64,000 bases of DNA from JBLZUR01 sp048565625 (GCF_048565625.1 NZ_JBLZUR010000002.1:2418001-2482000); one strand, 5' to 3'; positions 33,299-42,445 are shown, counted from the stretch's first letter. Numbers and translations: made by a program. Notes: generated by a model from the letters alone, not told the origin.

Positions 33299-34216
33299 AT
33301 GTCCGCGCGTGGCCCCGAGAACATCCCGTTGGGGATCGCGCTGCGCTGTGCGGCGGCGGGCTTCTTTTCGATCCAGTCGAGCCTGTTGAAGCTCGCCAGC
33401 GCGGACGGGGTGGTGGCGCCGGAAATGCTGCTCTACCGCGCGCTGTTTGGCCTGCCGGTGGTGCTCGTCTGGGTGATGTTCGGGCCGGGCTTCGGCGCGC
33501 TCCGGATGAACCGGCCGTCAGTCCATATCGGGCGGTCGGCGCTGGGCATCGCGTCGATCCTCTGCACGTTTCAGTCGATCGTCATGTTGCCGCTGGCCGA
33601 CGCGATCACGATTGGGTTCACCGCGCCGATCTTCGCCACCCTGCTGTCGGCGATCATCCTGAAGGAGGCGGTGGGACCGCATCGGCGCTGGGCGGTGGCG
33701 CTGGGCTTCGTGGGGGTGATCGTCATCATGCGGCCGGGTGGATCGGGGCATGAGGTGCCGATCGCGGGCGTGCTGATCGCGCTGATCGCGGCGTTCGGGA
33801 CGGCGGCGGTGACGATCACGCTGCGCACGGTCGGCGGGCGGGAGACGACGGCGTCGCTGGTGTTCTGGTTCTTCACGTTCTCGACGCTGGTCGGATTGGC
33901 GCTGCTGCCGTTCTTCGGATCGGCGCACCGGCCGTGGACCTATGCGGTGCTGGTGATGGCGGGGCTGGCCGGGGGGACGATGCAGCTGACCATGACCGAA
34001 TCGCTGCGCCATGCGCCGGTGTCGGTGGTGTCGCCGTTCGATTACCTGCAGATCGTCGGCGCGACGATCCTCGGCTGGCTGCTGTTCACGCAGAGCCCGA
34101 CGGTGAACACGGCGGCGGGCGCGCTGCTGATCGGCGGCAGCGGCCTGTATACGGCCTGGCGGGAGCACCGGCTGCGGCGGGTGCCGCCCGTGCCGCCCGC
34201 CCAAGCGGCGGGGTAA
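33299..34216 (+). CDS. EamA/DMT-superfamily transporter
   Basis: Ten-helix drug/metabolite transporter, 305 residues, with two EamA halves. The first has KLASADGVVAPEMLLYRALFGLP and LADAITIGFTAPIFATLLSA. The second has SVVSPFDYLQIVGATILGWL. The start ATG 33299 (MSARGPENIP) excludes a long non-family upstream extension. Exported metabolite unknown; RhaT/S-adenosylmethionine-type DMT proteins look similar. Confidence 0.85.
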   Translation: MSARGPENIPLGIALRCAAAGFFSIQSSLLKLASADGVVAPEMLLYRALFGLPVVLVWVMFGPGFGALRMNRPSVHIGRSALGIASILCTFQSIVMLPLADAITIGFTAPIFATLLSAIILKEAVGPHRRWAVALGFVGVIVIMRPGGSGHEVPIAGVLIALIAAFGTAAVTITLRTVGGRETTASLVFWFFTFSTLVGLALLPFFGSAHRPWTYAVLVMAGLAGGTMQLTMTESLRHAPVSVVSPFDYLQIVGATILGWLLFTQSPTVNTAAGALLIGGSGLYTAWREHRLRRVPPVPPAQAAG

Positions 34217-34229
34217 TTCTGAGTTCGAC

Positions 34230-34312
34230 CCGTTCGTGCTGAGCGAAGTCGAAGCACGGGAACCGCGCGAATCGATTGTTGCCCGTCCTTCGACTTCGCT
34301 CAGGACGAACGG
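34230..34312. repeat. Palindromic repeat, family A, between convergent genes
   Basis: CCGTTCGTGCTGAGCGAAGT pairs with CGACTTCGCTCAGGACGAAC. Between the EamA transporter and the amino acid dehydrogenase genes. Confidence 0.85.
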
Positions 34313-34319
34313 AGGTAAA

Positions 34320-35366
34320 CTATGCGCGCCCGATCAGTTCGCGGGCCAGCCGGTCGGCGACCACCGCCGCCGGCTCGCCGCTGGCGGAGCTTTCGTCCCA
34401 GACCTGGTAGAGGCGGCTGGGGATCTGGGCGACACGCGCCTCGACCTCGGCCGCGCTGCCTTGCCCCGCATATTCGAGGACGACGTTGATGATGCCGCCG
34501 GCGTTGATGACGTAATCGGGCGCGTAGAGGATGCCGCGATCGTGGAGGCGCTGGCCGTCCTCCGGCGTCGCAAGCTGGTTGTTGGCGGCACCCGCGACGA
34601 TCGGCGCGCGGATGGTGGGGATGCTCGCCTCGTTCAGGACCGCGCCCAATGCGCAGGGACTGAACACGTCGGCATCGGCGGAGAGGATCTGATCGACGGG
34701 CAGCACCTCGGCCCCCAAAGCGGCGGCCAGCGTCTCCGCGCGATGCTGATCGACATCGGCGATGGTGATGCGCGCGCCTTCACCCGCGAGGTGACGGGCG
34801 AGGCCGCCGCCGACGCTGCCGACGCCCTGGATGGCGACGTGGATGCCCTCCAGCCGATCGGTGCCGAGCGCGCGGTTCACCGCCGCCTTGACGCCGAGGA
34901 AGACGCCGAGGGCGGTGGACGGGCCGGGATCGCCGCCCGCCTGACCCTCGGCCGGGGGCAGGCCGGAGACGAAGCGGGTGCCCTTCGAAAGCGCGACCAT
35001 GTCGTCCGCCGAGACACCGACATCCTGCGCGGTGATGTAGCGGCCGCCCAGGCTGTCCACGGCACGGGCGAAGGCGGCGAGGAGTTCGGGGGTCTTGGTG
35101 TGGTTTGCATCCGCCAGGATGACGCCCTTGGCGCCGCCCGCCGGCAGGCCGGCCATCGCGTTCTTGTAGCTCATCCCTCGCGACAGGCGCAGCGCGTCGG
35201 TGATCGCGGCATCCCGGTCGGCATAGTGCCAGAAGCGGACGCCGCCGGAGCCGGGGCCGAGATGGGTAGAGTGGACGGCGATGATCGCGGTCAGGCCCGC
35301 GGCGGGATCGCGAAAGAGGTGGACGCCCTCATGATCGTCGAAATCGGGATAATCCCAGGGCGTCAT
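34320..35366 (-). CDS. Glu/Leu/Phe/Val dehydrogenase (leucine dehydrogenase-like)
   Basis: NAD-dependent oxidative deamination of a branched or aromatic amino acid; 348 residues, the octameric leucine/phenylalanine dehydrogenase size rather than the larger GDH type. Catalytic Lys in GLPAGGAKGVI, GGxRFW start (GPGSGGVRFWHYADRDAAI), NAD fold VAIQGVGSVGGGLARHLAGE, and NQLATPEDGQRLHDRGILYA with PDYVINAGG. Precise substrate unresolved. Monocistronic. Confidence 0.9.
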   Translation of the reverse strand: MTPWDYPDFDDHEGVHLFRDPAAGLTAIIAVHSTHLGPGSGGVRFWHYADRDAAITDALRLSRGMSYKNAMAGLPAGGAKGVILADANHTKTPELLAAFARAVDSLGGRYITAQDVGVSADDMVALSKGTRFVSGLPPAEGQAGGDPGPSTALGVFLGVKAAVNRALGTDRLEGIHVAIQGVGSVGGGLARHLAGEGARITIADVDQHRAETLAAALGAEVLPVDQILSADADVFSPCALGAVLNEASIPTIRAPIVAGAANNQLATPEDGQRLHDRGILYAPDYVINAGGIINVVLEYAGQGSAAEVEARVAQIPSRLYQVWDESSASGEPAAVVADRLARELIGRA

Positions 35367-35399
35367 CGCCGGACCTCTACGCTACAATAAGGGAGAAGA

Positions 35400-35477
35400 T
35401 GGGGCGATCGACGGGGATTGAACCCGCAACCTCCGGTACCACAAACCGGCGCTCTAACCAATTGAGCTACGATCGCC
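35400..35477 (-). tRNA. tRNA-His (GTG)
   Basis: Cloverleaf with the extra G at -1 paired to C73, a hallmark of tRNA-His: 5' end GGCGATCG, 3' end CGATCGCC. D-arm AGCTCAATTGGTTAGAGC, anticodon loop TTGTGGT in the stem GCCGG/CCGGA, and T-arm GGGTTCAATCCCC. The CCA tail is encoded (35402-35400). Confidence 0.97.
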
Positions 35478-35550
35478 ATAGCTGCTACGCGGCAGCGCCC
35501 GCGCTCTTACGGGCGAGCGCCGCCGCGCGCAAGGAGGAAGGCTGGCTCCC

Positions 35551-35982
35551 ATGAACGCGACGATCCACAAGTTCGGCTGGCCGGGGACGCTGATCGCCGA
35601 ATATACGCATTGGATGGTGCTGCTGCGGCCGCAGGCGGTGACTCTCGGGTCGCTAGTGATCGCGGCGAAGTCGCCCGCCACCGCATTCGGCGCGCTGCCG
35701 GTCCACGCCTTCACCGAACAGGCGCAGGTGATCGCCGATGTGGAGACGGCGCTGGGCCGGTCGGTGGGGCCGGAGAAGATGAACTACCTGATGCTGATGA
35801 TGGTGGACCCGCATGTCCATTTCCACGCCTTCCCGCGCTATGACGGGGTGCGCACGCATGGCGAGCTGGAGATCGCCGATGCGGGCTGGCCGAAGACGCC
35901 GGACCTTGGCAGCGCGGTGATGCTGAGCGAGGCACAGGTGGCGGATCAGGTGGCGTGGCTGAAGGCGGCCTGGCCGGGGTAG
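35551..35982 (+). CDS. HIT family protein
   Basis: 143-residue histidine-triad nucleotide hydrolase/transferase-type protein. The triad reads HVHFHAFPRY (about 89-98), with the usual upstream VYAKSP-like segment replaced by VIAAKSPATAFGALP. Substrate unknown. Start ATG 35551 follows GGAGGAAGG. Confidence 0.85.
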   Translation: MNATIHKFGWPGTLIAEYTHWMVLLRPQAVTLGSLVIAAKSPATAFGALPVHAFTEQAQVIADVETALGRSVGPEKMNYLMLMMVDPHVHFHAFPRYDGVRTHGELEIADAGWPKTPDLGSAVMLSEAQVADQVAWLKAAWPG

Positions 35983-36017
35983 GACCTGCCCCGGACACCA
36001 TCGCGGGAACTGCGGCG

Positions 36018-36050
36018 AGCGATTCCAGCCTTGGCTGGGATGACGTGAGC
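36018..36050. repeat. Half copy of palindrome family C
   Basis: GCGATTCCAGCCTTGGCTGG followed by GATGACGTGA. A single hairpin between the convergent HIT and CAP/RTX genes; the partner half seen in other copies is missing. Confidence 0.7.
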
Positions 36051-36058
36051 GGGAGCGG

Positions 36059-37744
36059 CTAGAGGATGAAGTCCGCCGCCGTCAGTTTGAGCGCCGGATC
36101 CACGACGATGGTGAAATCCGCCTTCCGGTCGCCGTTCACGTCGCCGTAGACCAGCGTGTCGGCACCGGCGATCTCGTAGCGGATCTGGCCTGCCCTGCCG
36201 GAGAATGCGGCGGTGCCGAGGAAGGTGAAGGCGTCGTCCTTCGCGGTCTTCGCATTGGCATCGACGAGGCTGAGGTCGATCCTGTCCTGACCCCTTTGGA
36301 AGTCGGTGATGAGGTCCGCCGCCGCCTTGGCCGTGCCACCGAAATGACCATCGTCGAAGCCGAAGCGGTCCTTGCCCGCGCCGCCGGTCACCACGTCGCG
36401 GCCTACCCCGCCTGTGATCACATCGTTGCCGCCATTGCCGTAGATGCGGTCGTTGCCGGCACCACCGTCCAGCCTGTTGGCGGTATGGTTGCCAGTAAGG
36501 GTGTTGGCGCCCGCATTGCCCGTGCCGTCGATCGCCCTGGTGCCATCGAGGACAAGGTTTTCGACATTCGCGGAGAGGGTGTAGCTGCTGCTGGCCGCAC
36601 GGACGGTGTCGGTCCCCTGACCGGCCAGTTCGACGATCAGGTCCCTGGCGCTGTTGACGTGATAGGTGTCGTTGCCGCCGCCCCCCGCCATCCGGTCGGT
36701 CCCCGCCCCGCCGTTCAGCGTATCCGCACCCGTGCCGCCGGTCAGCGTGTCGTTGCCATCGTTACCGGCGATCAGCACGGATGACGTGCCGGTATAGGTG
36801 ATCGCATGGGGCGCGATGCCGATGCCGGTGATCTCCGCCAGTTTGCCGGCGAGCTTGGCCGAGCCGGAGAGGCGGATGGTGTCGCCGTCGACCACGTCCA
36901 GCTTCACGTTCTCGCCGGCGGTGAAGTCCACGAATGCGGTGACGGTCCCCTTCAGCCCGCCGCCGGTGATCGCGAACGCCTTGGTCGGTAGAGTTGGAGC
37001 TGCGACCGCATAGCCGCCTGCCGTGTAGCTGGTGACGGCCGACAGCCCATTGGAAATCCGCAGGTCGCCCCGCCCCTCACCCACCGAGTAGAAGGCGTCC
37101 TTGTCCTTGTCGGCATAAGCGACGCCGACGAGCTGGGGGCCGGTCAGCCGCTTGCCGAAGTCCTGCGTCACGACAAGCGGGCCGACGACGGTGCTGGCGT
37201 TGTTCTCGTTGAGGATGGACAGGCCGATCTCGTTGAACTTGCCGTTCATGATGTTGTTGCGATGGCCGGCGGGGCTTTGCATCCCGTCGGGGCCGTAGCC
37301 CCAATCCACCATGAAGCCGGCATGGGCATGGAGCACCGATTCGGAGAAGGCGTAGATGTTCTCGCCGAGCGACCACCAGCCCTTGTAACCGGCGGCATTG
37401 GCGCGATCGGCGAGGCTTTTCTCGCCGGGAAGCTGGTGCGACTGCGCATTGGCGTCGCTCGGATTCTTCCTGGAATAGTCGACCATCGCCTGCGAGTGGC
37501 CGGTCGCGGCTTTCGACAGGGCGGCGTTCCAGGCGAGCGGCTGTACGACCGCAAGCTTCGAATAGGCGGCCTTCAGTGCCGCGCCCGAGACGCCGAAATA
37601 GCTGAGCGCACTGGCGATGTCGTGATCCCTGGACCCGAGACTTGTATAGGAGGCAATGTAGCGATCCGCATTCCGCATCGGATCGATCCGCGTCTCGTTA
37701 ACGAGTTCGAGCAGGTACTGCTCAGCCGCCGAGGGGCCCGACAT
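36059..37744 (-). CDS. Secreted CAP-domain protein with RTX calcium-binding repeats
   Basis: 561 residues. The N-terminal CAP (SCP/PR-1-like) domain spans about 8-180, with EQYLLELVNETRIDPMRNAD, the His of GHSQAM, SLGENIYAFSES and GHRNNIMNGKFNEIGL. The middle is beta-rich. The C-terminal third has RTX nonapeptides (GNDGNDTLTGGTGADTLNGG, GGAGNDRIYGNGGNDVI) and ends with a hydrophobic FILD-type tail (TAADFIL), as in type I secretion substrates. No Sec signal, consistent with that. CAP activity (lipid or peptide handling) is unproven. No ABC exporter genes are nearby. Confidence 0.88.
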   Translation of the reverse strand: MSGPSAAEQYLLELVNETRIDPMRNADRYIASYTSLGSRDHDIASALSYFGVSGAALKAAYSKLAVVQPLAWNAALSKAATGHSQAMVDYSRKNPSDANAQSHQLPGEKSLADRANAAGYKGWWSLGENIYAFSESVLHAHAGFMVDWGYGPDGMQSPAGHRNNIMNGKFNEIGLSILNENNASTVVGPLVVTQDFGKRLTGPQLVGVAYADKDKDAFYSVGEGRGDLRISNGLSAVTSYTAGGYAVAAPTLPTKAFAITGGGLKGTVTAFVDFTAGENVKLDVVDGDTIRLSGSAKLAGKLAEITGIGIAPHAITYTGTSSVLIAGNDGNDTLTGGTGADTLNGGAGTDRMAGGGGNDTYHVNSARDLIVELAGQGTDTVRAASSSYTLSANVENLVLDGTRAIDGTGNAGANTLTGNHTANRLDGGAGNDRIYGNGGNDVITGGVGRDVVTGGAGKDRFGFDDGHFGGTAKAAADLITDFQRGQDRIDLSLVDANAKTAKDDAFTFLGTAAFSGRAGQIRYEIAGADTLVYGDVNGDRKADFTIVVDPALKLTAADFIL

Positions 37745-37863
37745 CTATTCGCGCGCGCCCGCGCCGATGGACGGAAAGTTCATCGTGGCACCCCTCGTTT
37801 TTACCCGCTTTACTTAACGGTGTCTCTATCGGCTGTCATAGGTTAACGTCGGGTAGAAAGAGG

Positions 37864-38067
37864 TCAGGCTGCCTGCTGCACGGCGTCGCTGCCGTCGTCG
37901 AGGAGATCGTCGAGCACCGTACGCAAAGCATCCGATCGGGCGCGGTATTCCGCGGCCCATTGCAGCATCTGCCGGGCAAGCGCGTGATCGGCGATGCCGA
38001 GCGCCAAGCGCTCGCAACGCTGCGCCTCGACGCGCAGGACCTCGGCATAATCCACGGGGTGATCCAA
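37864..38067 (-). CDS. Small hypothetical protein
   Basis: 67 residues, MDHPVDYAEVLRVEAQRCER, largely helical and acidic, with no membrane segment. I do not recognise a family. Codon use (G/C at third positions) and the lack of a better frame support it as real. Located alone between the CAP/RTX and SH3-domain genes; a longer frame starting at 38125 overlaps it and is less likely. Confidence 0.5.
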   Translation of the reverse strand: MDHPVDYAEVLRVEAQRCERLALGIADHALARQMLQWAAEYRARSDALRTVLDDLLDDGSDAVQQAA

Positions 38068-38186
38068 GTTCTACTCCGACCGATGGACAGGAACTTGTCC
38101 GATCCTGGTCGTTACACTGCCGCAACGTGGTTGAGATCGCGTCACCCCGTACGGTTAATGCAGTACTAAGGTCGATTTAGTTCGCC

Positions 38187-38672
38187 TTACTCGATCACCT
38201 CGCCCCGGCCCACGCCCCAGAGATGCGCGGTTTCGATATAGCCGCCCTTCCCGTCCACCTCGAACCGGCACCAGCCCGCGGTGCATTTCGAGATATGTCC
38301 AACGGCGCCCTCTTCCACCTGGAAGGTGACGCGCGATTCGAGGCCGGGCTGCTTGCGGAGCGCCTGCATGCCGCCGCGTACGATGGCTGTGCGATCGTCG
38401 GTCAGGAGGTTCGACATGACCCAGCCCTGCGCGCCGTCCGGATCCTCGATCTTGCGCCAGGCGGGAAAGGTCTCGATCACGCGGACCGGCAGGCCGCGAC
38501 GCTGATAGAGCCAGATCGCGGGATAGTTGCGGCCCGGGCCGGTGCGGGTGCGCGCCTTGCCGGCCGAGATCGACGCCCAATAGGGCGGCTTCTTCAGCTC
38601 CGGCGCGGCATGAGCCGGCAAGGCGATCAGGCTTCCCAGAATGAGGAACCGTGCCGCCAAGATGAACCCCAT
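38187..38672 (-). CDS. Exported SH3-domain protein
   Basis: 161 residues from ATG 38672. A Sec signal peptide (MGFILAARFLILGSLIALPA, cut after AHA at ~22) is followed by bacterial SH3-type repeats: ISAGKARTRTGPGRNYPAIW, RVIETFPAWRKIEDPDGAQG, and a second unit with VEEGAVGHISKCTAGWCRFE and GGYIETAHLWGVG. Probably a periplasmic cell-wall or protein-binding adaptor. Divergent from the glycine-zipper gene. Confidence 0.85.
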   Translation of the reverse strand: MGFILAARFLILGSLIALPAHAAPELKKPPYWASISAGKARTRTGPGRNYPAIWLYQRRGLPVRVIETFPAWRKIEDPDGAQGWVMSNLLTDDRTAIVRGGMQALRKQPGLESRVTFQVEEGAVGHISKCTAGWCRFEVDGKGGYIETAHLWGVGRGEVIE

Positions 38673-38760
38673 ATGTACCCCTGCACCACTGTGATCGGCG
38701 GACGGAACGCCAACGCCGCCTCGTGCATTGACCCGCCGGAACAGACACGAGGATTGACCC

Positions 38761-39075
38761 ATGTTCACGCGTTTCACCACTCTGTCCAGCACCGCGCTGA
38801 TCGCCGGCGCAATCGCATTTGCGGGTCCGGCCTCCGCGCAATCGGCCGGCGAGATCCTGAAGGGCGGCGCGATCGGCGGCGTCGGCGGTGCGGCAGCCGG
38901 CGCGATCATCCCGGGCCTTTCGGTCGGTGACGGTGCCCTGATCGGTGCGGCCGGCGGCGCCGTGATCGGCGGCATCAACGGCGCCAAGAACGACAAGAAG
39001 CATCGCCGCTATTATCGCGATAGCCGTGGCCGCAGCTATTACGTCAACAAGCGCGGCGAGCGCCGCTATCGTTAA
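38761..39075 (+). CDS. Exported glycine-zipper protein
   Basis: 104 residues. Signal peptide cut after ASA (~26), then a glycine zipper (GGAIGGVGGAAAGAIIPG, GALIGAAGGAVIGGINGA) that can insert in membranes, then a basic, Tyr-rich tail (KKHRRYYRDSRGRSYYVNKR). Typical of small envelope proteins in sphingomonads. No enzymatic role is evident. Confidence 0.75.
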   Translation: MFTRFTTLSSTALIAGAIAFAGPASAQSAGEILKGGAIGGVGGAAAGAIIPGLSVGDGALIGAAGGAVIGGINGAKNDKKHRRYYRDSRGRSYYVNKRGERRYR

Positions 39076-39140
39076 GTAAACGCGTTCAGCGTCTCACGCG
39101 AGGGCGCCCGGCACCCTGTTGGTGTCGGGCGTTTTCGTGT

Positions 39141-39836
39141 TCAGGCGAGGCCCGCCAGCCATCGCCGCGCGAGCGCGCGGCCGGCAGAGACGGCCGGGGG
39201 ACCGAGCGTCGTGTAGTCGGCGCGCAGACGTTCCGGCGTGGTCCCCGCCTCCGCCGCATAGGCCTCGCCGCCGGCCAGCCAGGCCTCGAACCGCTCGTCC
39301 TCGCCCATTTCCGGGTGGCACTGGATGGCGAGGATGTTGGGGCCGATGCTGAACGCCTGGGTGTAATTGGCCGTCCGGGCGAGCACGGTCGCACCCTCCG
39401 GCAGATCGAAGGTGTCGCCGTGCCAGTGCAGCACCGGCACGCCGTCGATCCGGGCGAGCGGGGAGCGGTGGCCGGCTTCGGTGATCTCGACAGGTGCGAA
39501 GCCGACCTCCTTGACCGGTCCCGGATAGACCCGCGCGCCCGCCGCCGCCGCGACCATCTGCGCGCCGAGGCACACGCCGAGCGTGGGGCGACGCGCGGCC
39601 ACGCGCTGGGCGAGCTTGGCAACCTCGCAGGGGATCCAAGGATGCGCCTCGGTTTCGTACACACCCATCGGCCCGCCCATCATGACGAGCAGGTCGGGCG
39701 CGATCAGGTCGACGGACTGGAAGGCCGGGTCGGCGACATCGATGCGGTCGACAACGTACCCTGCCTCCTCGATGGGGAGGCGGAAACCGGCGACGCCTTC
39801 ATAGGGTACATGGCGGACGATCAGCGCTGATTTCAT
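39141..39836 (-). CDS. Class I glutamine amidotransferase-like protein
   Basis: 231 residues from ATG 39836 (MKSALIVRHV). GATase1 fold with nucleophile Cys in TLGVCLGAQMVAAAAG and the His-Glu pair in AIQCHPEM. LVMMGGPMGVYET forms the oxyanion region. Similar stand-alone proteins are annotated as GMP synthase-like amidotransferases; the acceptor substrate is unknown. The open frame extends to 40007 only through a palindromic repeat, so that longer start is rejected. Confidence 0.85.
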   Translation of the reverse strand: MKSALIVRHVPYEGVAGFRLPIEEAGYVVDRIDVADPAFQSVDLIAPDLLVMMGGPMGVYETEAHPWIPCEVAKLAQRVAARRPTLGVCLGAQMVAAAAGARVYPGPVKEVGFAPVEITEAGHRSPLARIDGVPVLHWHGDTFDLPEGATVLARTANYTQAFSIGPNILAIQCHPEMGEDERFEAWLAGGEAYAAEAGTTPERLRADYTTLGPPAVSAGRALARRWLAGLA

Positions 39837-39914
39837 CGGCGAATGAAACAGGTTTGCGGTCGCGGGGTCCACGATCAAAATCTGCGTGGGGCTAAAGCGT
39901 GGGTCATTGAAGGT

Positions 39915-39996
39915 GTCATGCCAGCGAAGGCTGGCATCGCTTCGTCTTACGGGCGCGCTTTCTGTCGACCCGATGCCAGCCTCCGCTGGCATGACA
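39915..39996. repeat. Palindromic repeat, family C, 39.9 kb
   Basis: GTCATGCCAGCGAAGGCTGG and CCAGCCTCCGCTGGCATGAC bracket about 80 bases; each end can fold as a hairpin, and the two ends are mutual inverted repeats. Between the nitronate monooxygenase-like and GATase genes. Confidence 0.85.
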
Positions 39997-40028
39997 GAGA
40001 GGGCCACCGTCAGATGAGCGGCTCCGCC

Positions 40029-41432
40029 TCAATCCCCAGTGGCGATGCGGTCCACCAGTTGCTTCACGGTCGGGACGAAGCCGTTCGAGTAGAACGGGTC
40101 CTTCTTGAACCGGTAGGCGGCGTGGCCGGCGAACATCAGGTTCTGGTCGACGTCGCCGCCATGCGCGATGTCCTGCAGCGTCTTCTGGATGCAGAAGCTG
40201 CGCGGATCGGCGAGGCGGCCGGTCGAGTTCTTTTCGTTATCCGCCCAGGACGAGAAGCCGCACTGGCTGAGACAGCCCATGCAGTCGGCCTGGTCCTTGC
40301 GGATGACATGGGTCGAATCCGGCGTGACGAAGACGAGGGTGTTGTCCGGCGTCTTCAGCGCGTCGGTGAAGCCGCGACCGTACCATTCGCGGGCGCGGAG
40401 CAGGTCGTTGCGGGTGACCCAATAGCGCTTGTTTCCGACGCCGACGTCGAGCTGGTACTGATGGTCGCCCGCCGCCTGCGTCGAGAACGGGATCTGCCGT
40501 TCCGACCGCGCCTCCAGATCGAGGAGGAAGGGGTTTTTGACCGCCGAGGAGTAGAAGCCGGTCGGCGAGAATTTGTGGAGGAGGATGTCGCCTTCATCCA
40601 GCTGCGTCAGCCGGGCCTTCCACGCCTCCGGGATCGGGCTTTCCTGGGTGAGCAGCGGACGCGTGCCGAACTGGAAGGCGATACGCCCAAGTTCGGGATT
40701 GTCGATCCAGTCGTTCCATTCGCGCAGGAACCAGACGCCGCCCGCCATGACGATCGGCACGTCGTCGGACACGCCGCCCTCGCGCATCGTCTCGCGCAGT
40801 TCCTTGACGCGGGGGTACGGGTCCTGCGGCTGGCGCGGATCCTCGGCATTGGAGAGGCCGTTATGGCCGCCGGCAAGCCAGGGGTCTTCGTAGACCACGC
40901 CCGCCAGCCACTCCGCCGCCTTGGAATAGGCGCGCTTCCATAAGGCACGGAAGGCGCGGCCGGAGCTGACGATCGGCAGATAGCTGACGTTATAGGACGC
41001 CGCGATCTCGCTGAGCTTGTAGGGCATGCCCGCGCCGCAGGTGACGCCCGCGACCATGCCGCGCGTCCGTTCCAACACGCCGTGCAGCACCGCCTGCGCG
41101 CCGCCCATTTCCCACAGCACGTTGATGTTGATGGCGCCCCGGCCGTTCGAGATCTCGAACGCCTTCTTGACCTGCTGCACCGCGCCCTCGATGGCGTAGG
41201 CGATCAGCTCCTCATGCCGGTCGCGCCGGGTGAGAGCGTGATAAACCTGCGGAATAATCTTGCCGTCAGGATCGTAACTGTCGGCATTCACCGCCGAGAC
41301 GGTGCCGATGCCGCCCGCCGCGGCCCAGGCACCGGAACTCGCATGATTGCTGACCGCCACGCCCTTGCCGCCTTCGATCAGCGGCAAGACCTCTCGGCCG
41401 CCGTAGACGATCGATTGCAGACCCTTGAACAT
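40029..41432 (-). CDS. NAD(P)H-dependent flavin oxidoreductase (nitronate monooxygenase-like)
   Basis: 467 residues from ATG 41432. FMN TIM barrel of the 2-nitropropane dioxygenase family: GGKGVAVSNHASSGAWAAAG, VAGVTCGAGMPYKLSEIAA, VMAGGVWFLREWNDW and QFGTRPLLTQESPIP. The C-terminal extension holds CMGCLSQCGFSSW and a second Cys in SFCIQKTLQDIAHG, which may bind a metal or cluster. Substrate unknown; related proteins are often called enoyl-ACP reductase II or NMO without test. Confidence 0.8.
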   Translation of the reverse strand: MFKGLQSIVYGGREVLPLIEGGKGVAVSNHASSGAWAAAGGIGTVSAVNADSYDPDGKIIPQVYHALTRRDRHEELIAYAIEGAVQQVKKAFEISNGRGAININVLWEMGGAQAVLHGVLERTRGMVAGVTCGAGMPYKLSEIAASYNVSYLPIVSSGRAFRALWKRAYSKAAEWLAGVVYEDPWLAGGHNGLSNAEDPRQPQDPYPRVKELRETMREGGVSDDVPIVMAGGVWFLREWNDWIDNPELGRIAFQFGTRPLLTQESPIPEAWKARLTQLDEGDILLHKFSPTGFYSSAVKNPFLLDLEARSERQIPFSTQAAGDHQYQLDVGVGNKRYWVTRNDLLRAREWYGRGFTDALKTPDNTLVFVTPDSTHVIRKDQADCMGCLSQCGFSSWADNEKNSTGRLADPRSFCIQKTLQDIAHGGDVDQNLMFAGHAAYRFKKDPFYSNGFVPTVKQLVDRIATGD

Positions 41433-41514
41433 CACTTCTCCAGTGCGGACTTGACCGCGTGCTACAACTTGGCGCGCCCCTACATCAAACTGACATAGAT
41501 TGCGTGGGGAAACT

Positions 41515-42375
41515 TCAAGCGGCGACGCGCGCCAGAAGCCGGTCGATCGCCTCCCCACAGCCGGGTTCATCCAGTGTCGGCGCATGACCCACGCGCGGCA
41601 GGGTCAGGCGTTCCATGTCGGGCAAGGCCGAGGCCATGCGATCGGCGGTGGCGGTGCTGATGATGTCGGACAGCGCGCCCCGGACGAGCAAGCCGGGCTT
41701 GCCGCCAAGCTTCGGCAGGAGCGTCCACATGTCGAAGCCGGCGGCGCCATTGGGGACACGGAAGGGTTCGGCGATCTTGCTGTCATAATCCGCGACGATA
41801 CGGCCGGAGGAGGTCAGGCGGCAGAGGCGTTTGGCCATCGCCAGCCAGTCCTCCAGCGCATAATCGGGGAAGGCGTGGCCGTGCAGTTCCGCCTTGACGC
41901 GCGCCGCGTGGAGCCAGGTCGGCCAGGACGAGCCGCGCCCGACATAGCCGCGGATGCGGGCGAGCCCCGCCTCCTCGATATGCGGGCCGATGTCGTTGAG
42001 GAGGTAGCCCGCGAGGCGATCCCCCTCCGCCGATGCAAGGAGCATGGTGAGGATGCCGCCGAGCGAGGTGCCGAAGGCGACGAAGCGGTCGATCTTCGCA
42101 TCGGTCAGCAGCGCGTCGAGATCCTGCAAGTAGATCGGCGGAACATAGGTCATCGCGTCGGGCGCATAGGCGCTCTCCCCGCGCCCGCGCAGTTCGACGC
42201 AGATCACCCGCCATTCGGGCGAGAGGCGCTCGGCAAGGGCGGCGAAGTCGCGCGCGTTGCGGGTCAGGCCGGGGATGCAGAGGATCGTCGGGCGATCGGC
42301 GCGGCCGGGATAGTCGCGGTAATGCAGGCGCAGATTGTCCCGCGACCACCAATAGCCGTCGGTATATGCCGCCAA
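41515..42375 (-). CDS. Alpha/beta hydrolase
   Basis: 286 residues, serine hydrolase fold. LCIPGLTRNARDF forms the oxyanion region, nucleophile Ser in FGTSLGGILTMLL, Asp in the DIISTATADRM strand and His in VGHAPTLDEPG. TTG 42375 is chosen: GGAGG lies six bases upstream and the protein then begins LAAYTDGYWWSRDNLRLHYR, as in this family. Upstream codons overlap the divergent selO start. Substrate unknown. Confidence 0.85.
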   Translation of the reverse strand: MAAYTDGYWWSRDNLRLHYRDYPGRADRPTILCIPGLTRNARDFAALAERLSPEWRVICVELRGRGESAYAPDAMTYVPPIYLQDLDALLTDAKIDRFVAFGTSLGGILTMLLASAEGDRLAGYLLNDIGPHIEEAGLARIRGYVGRGSSWPTWLHAARVKAELHGHAFPDYALEDWLAMAKRLCRLTSSGRIVADYDSKIAEPFRVPNGAAGFDMWTLLPKLGGKPGLLVRGALSDIISTATADRMASALPDMERLTLPRVGHAPTLDEPGCGEAIDRLLARVAA

Positions 42376-42445
42376 TTCACGCCTCCGCCGCCGGGCCGGC
42401 ACGCTGCCGGTTGCGGGATCGCACCCGCGCCACCCATATCGACGG

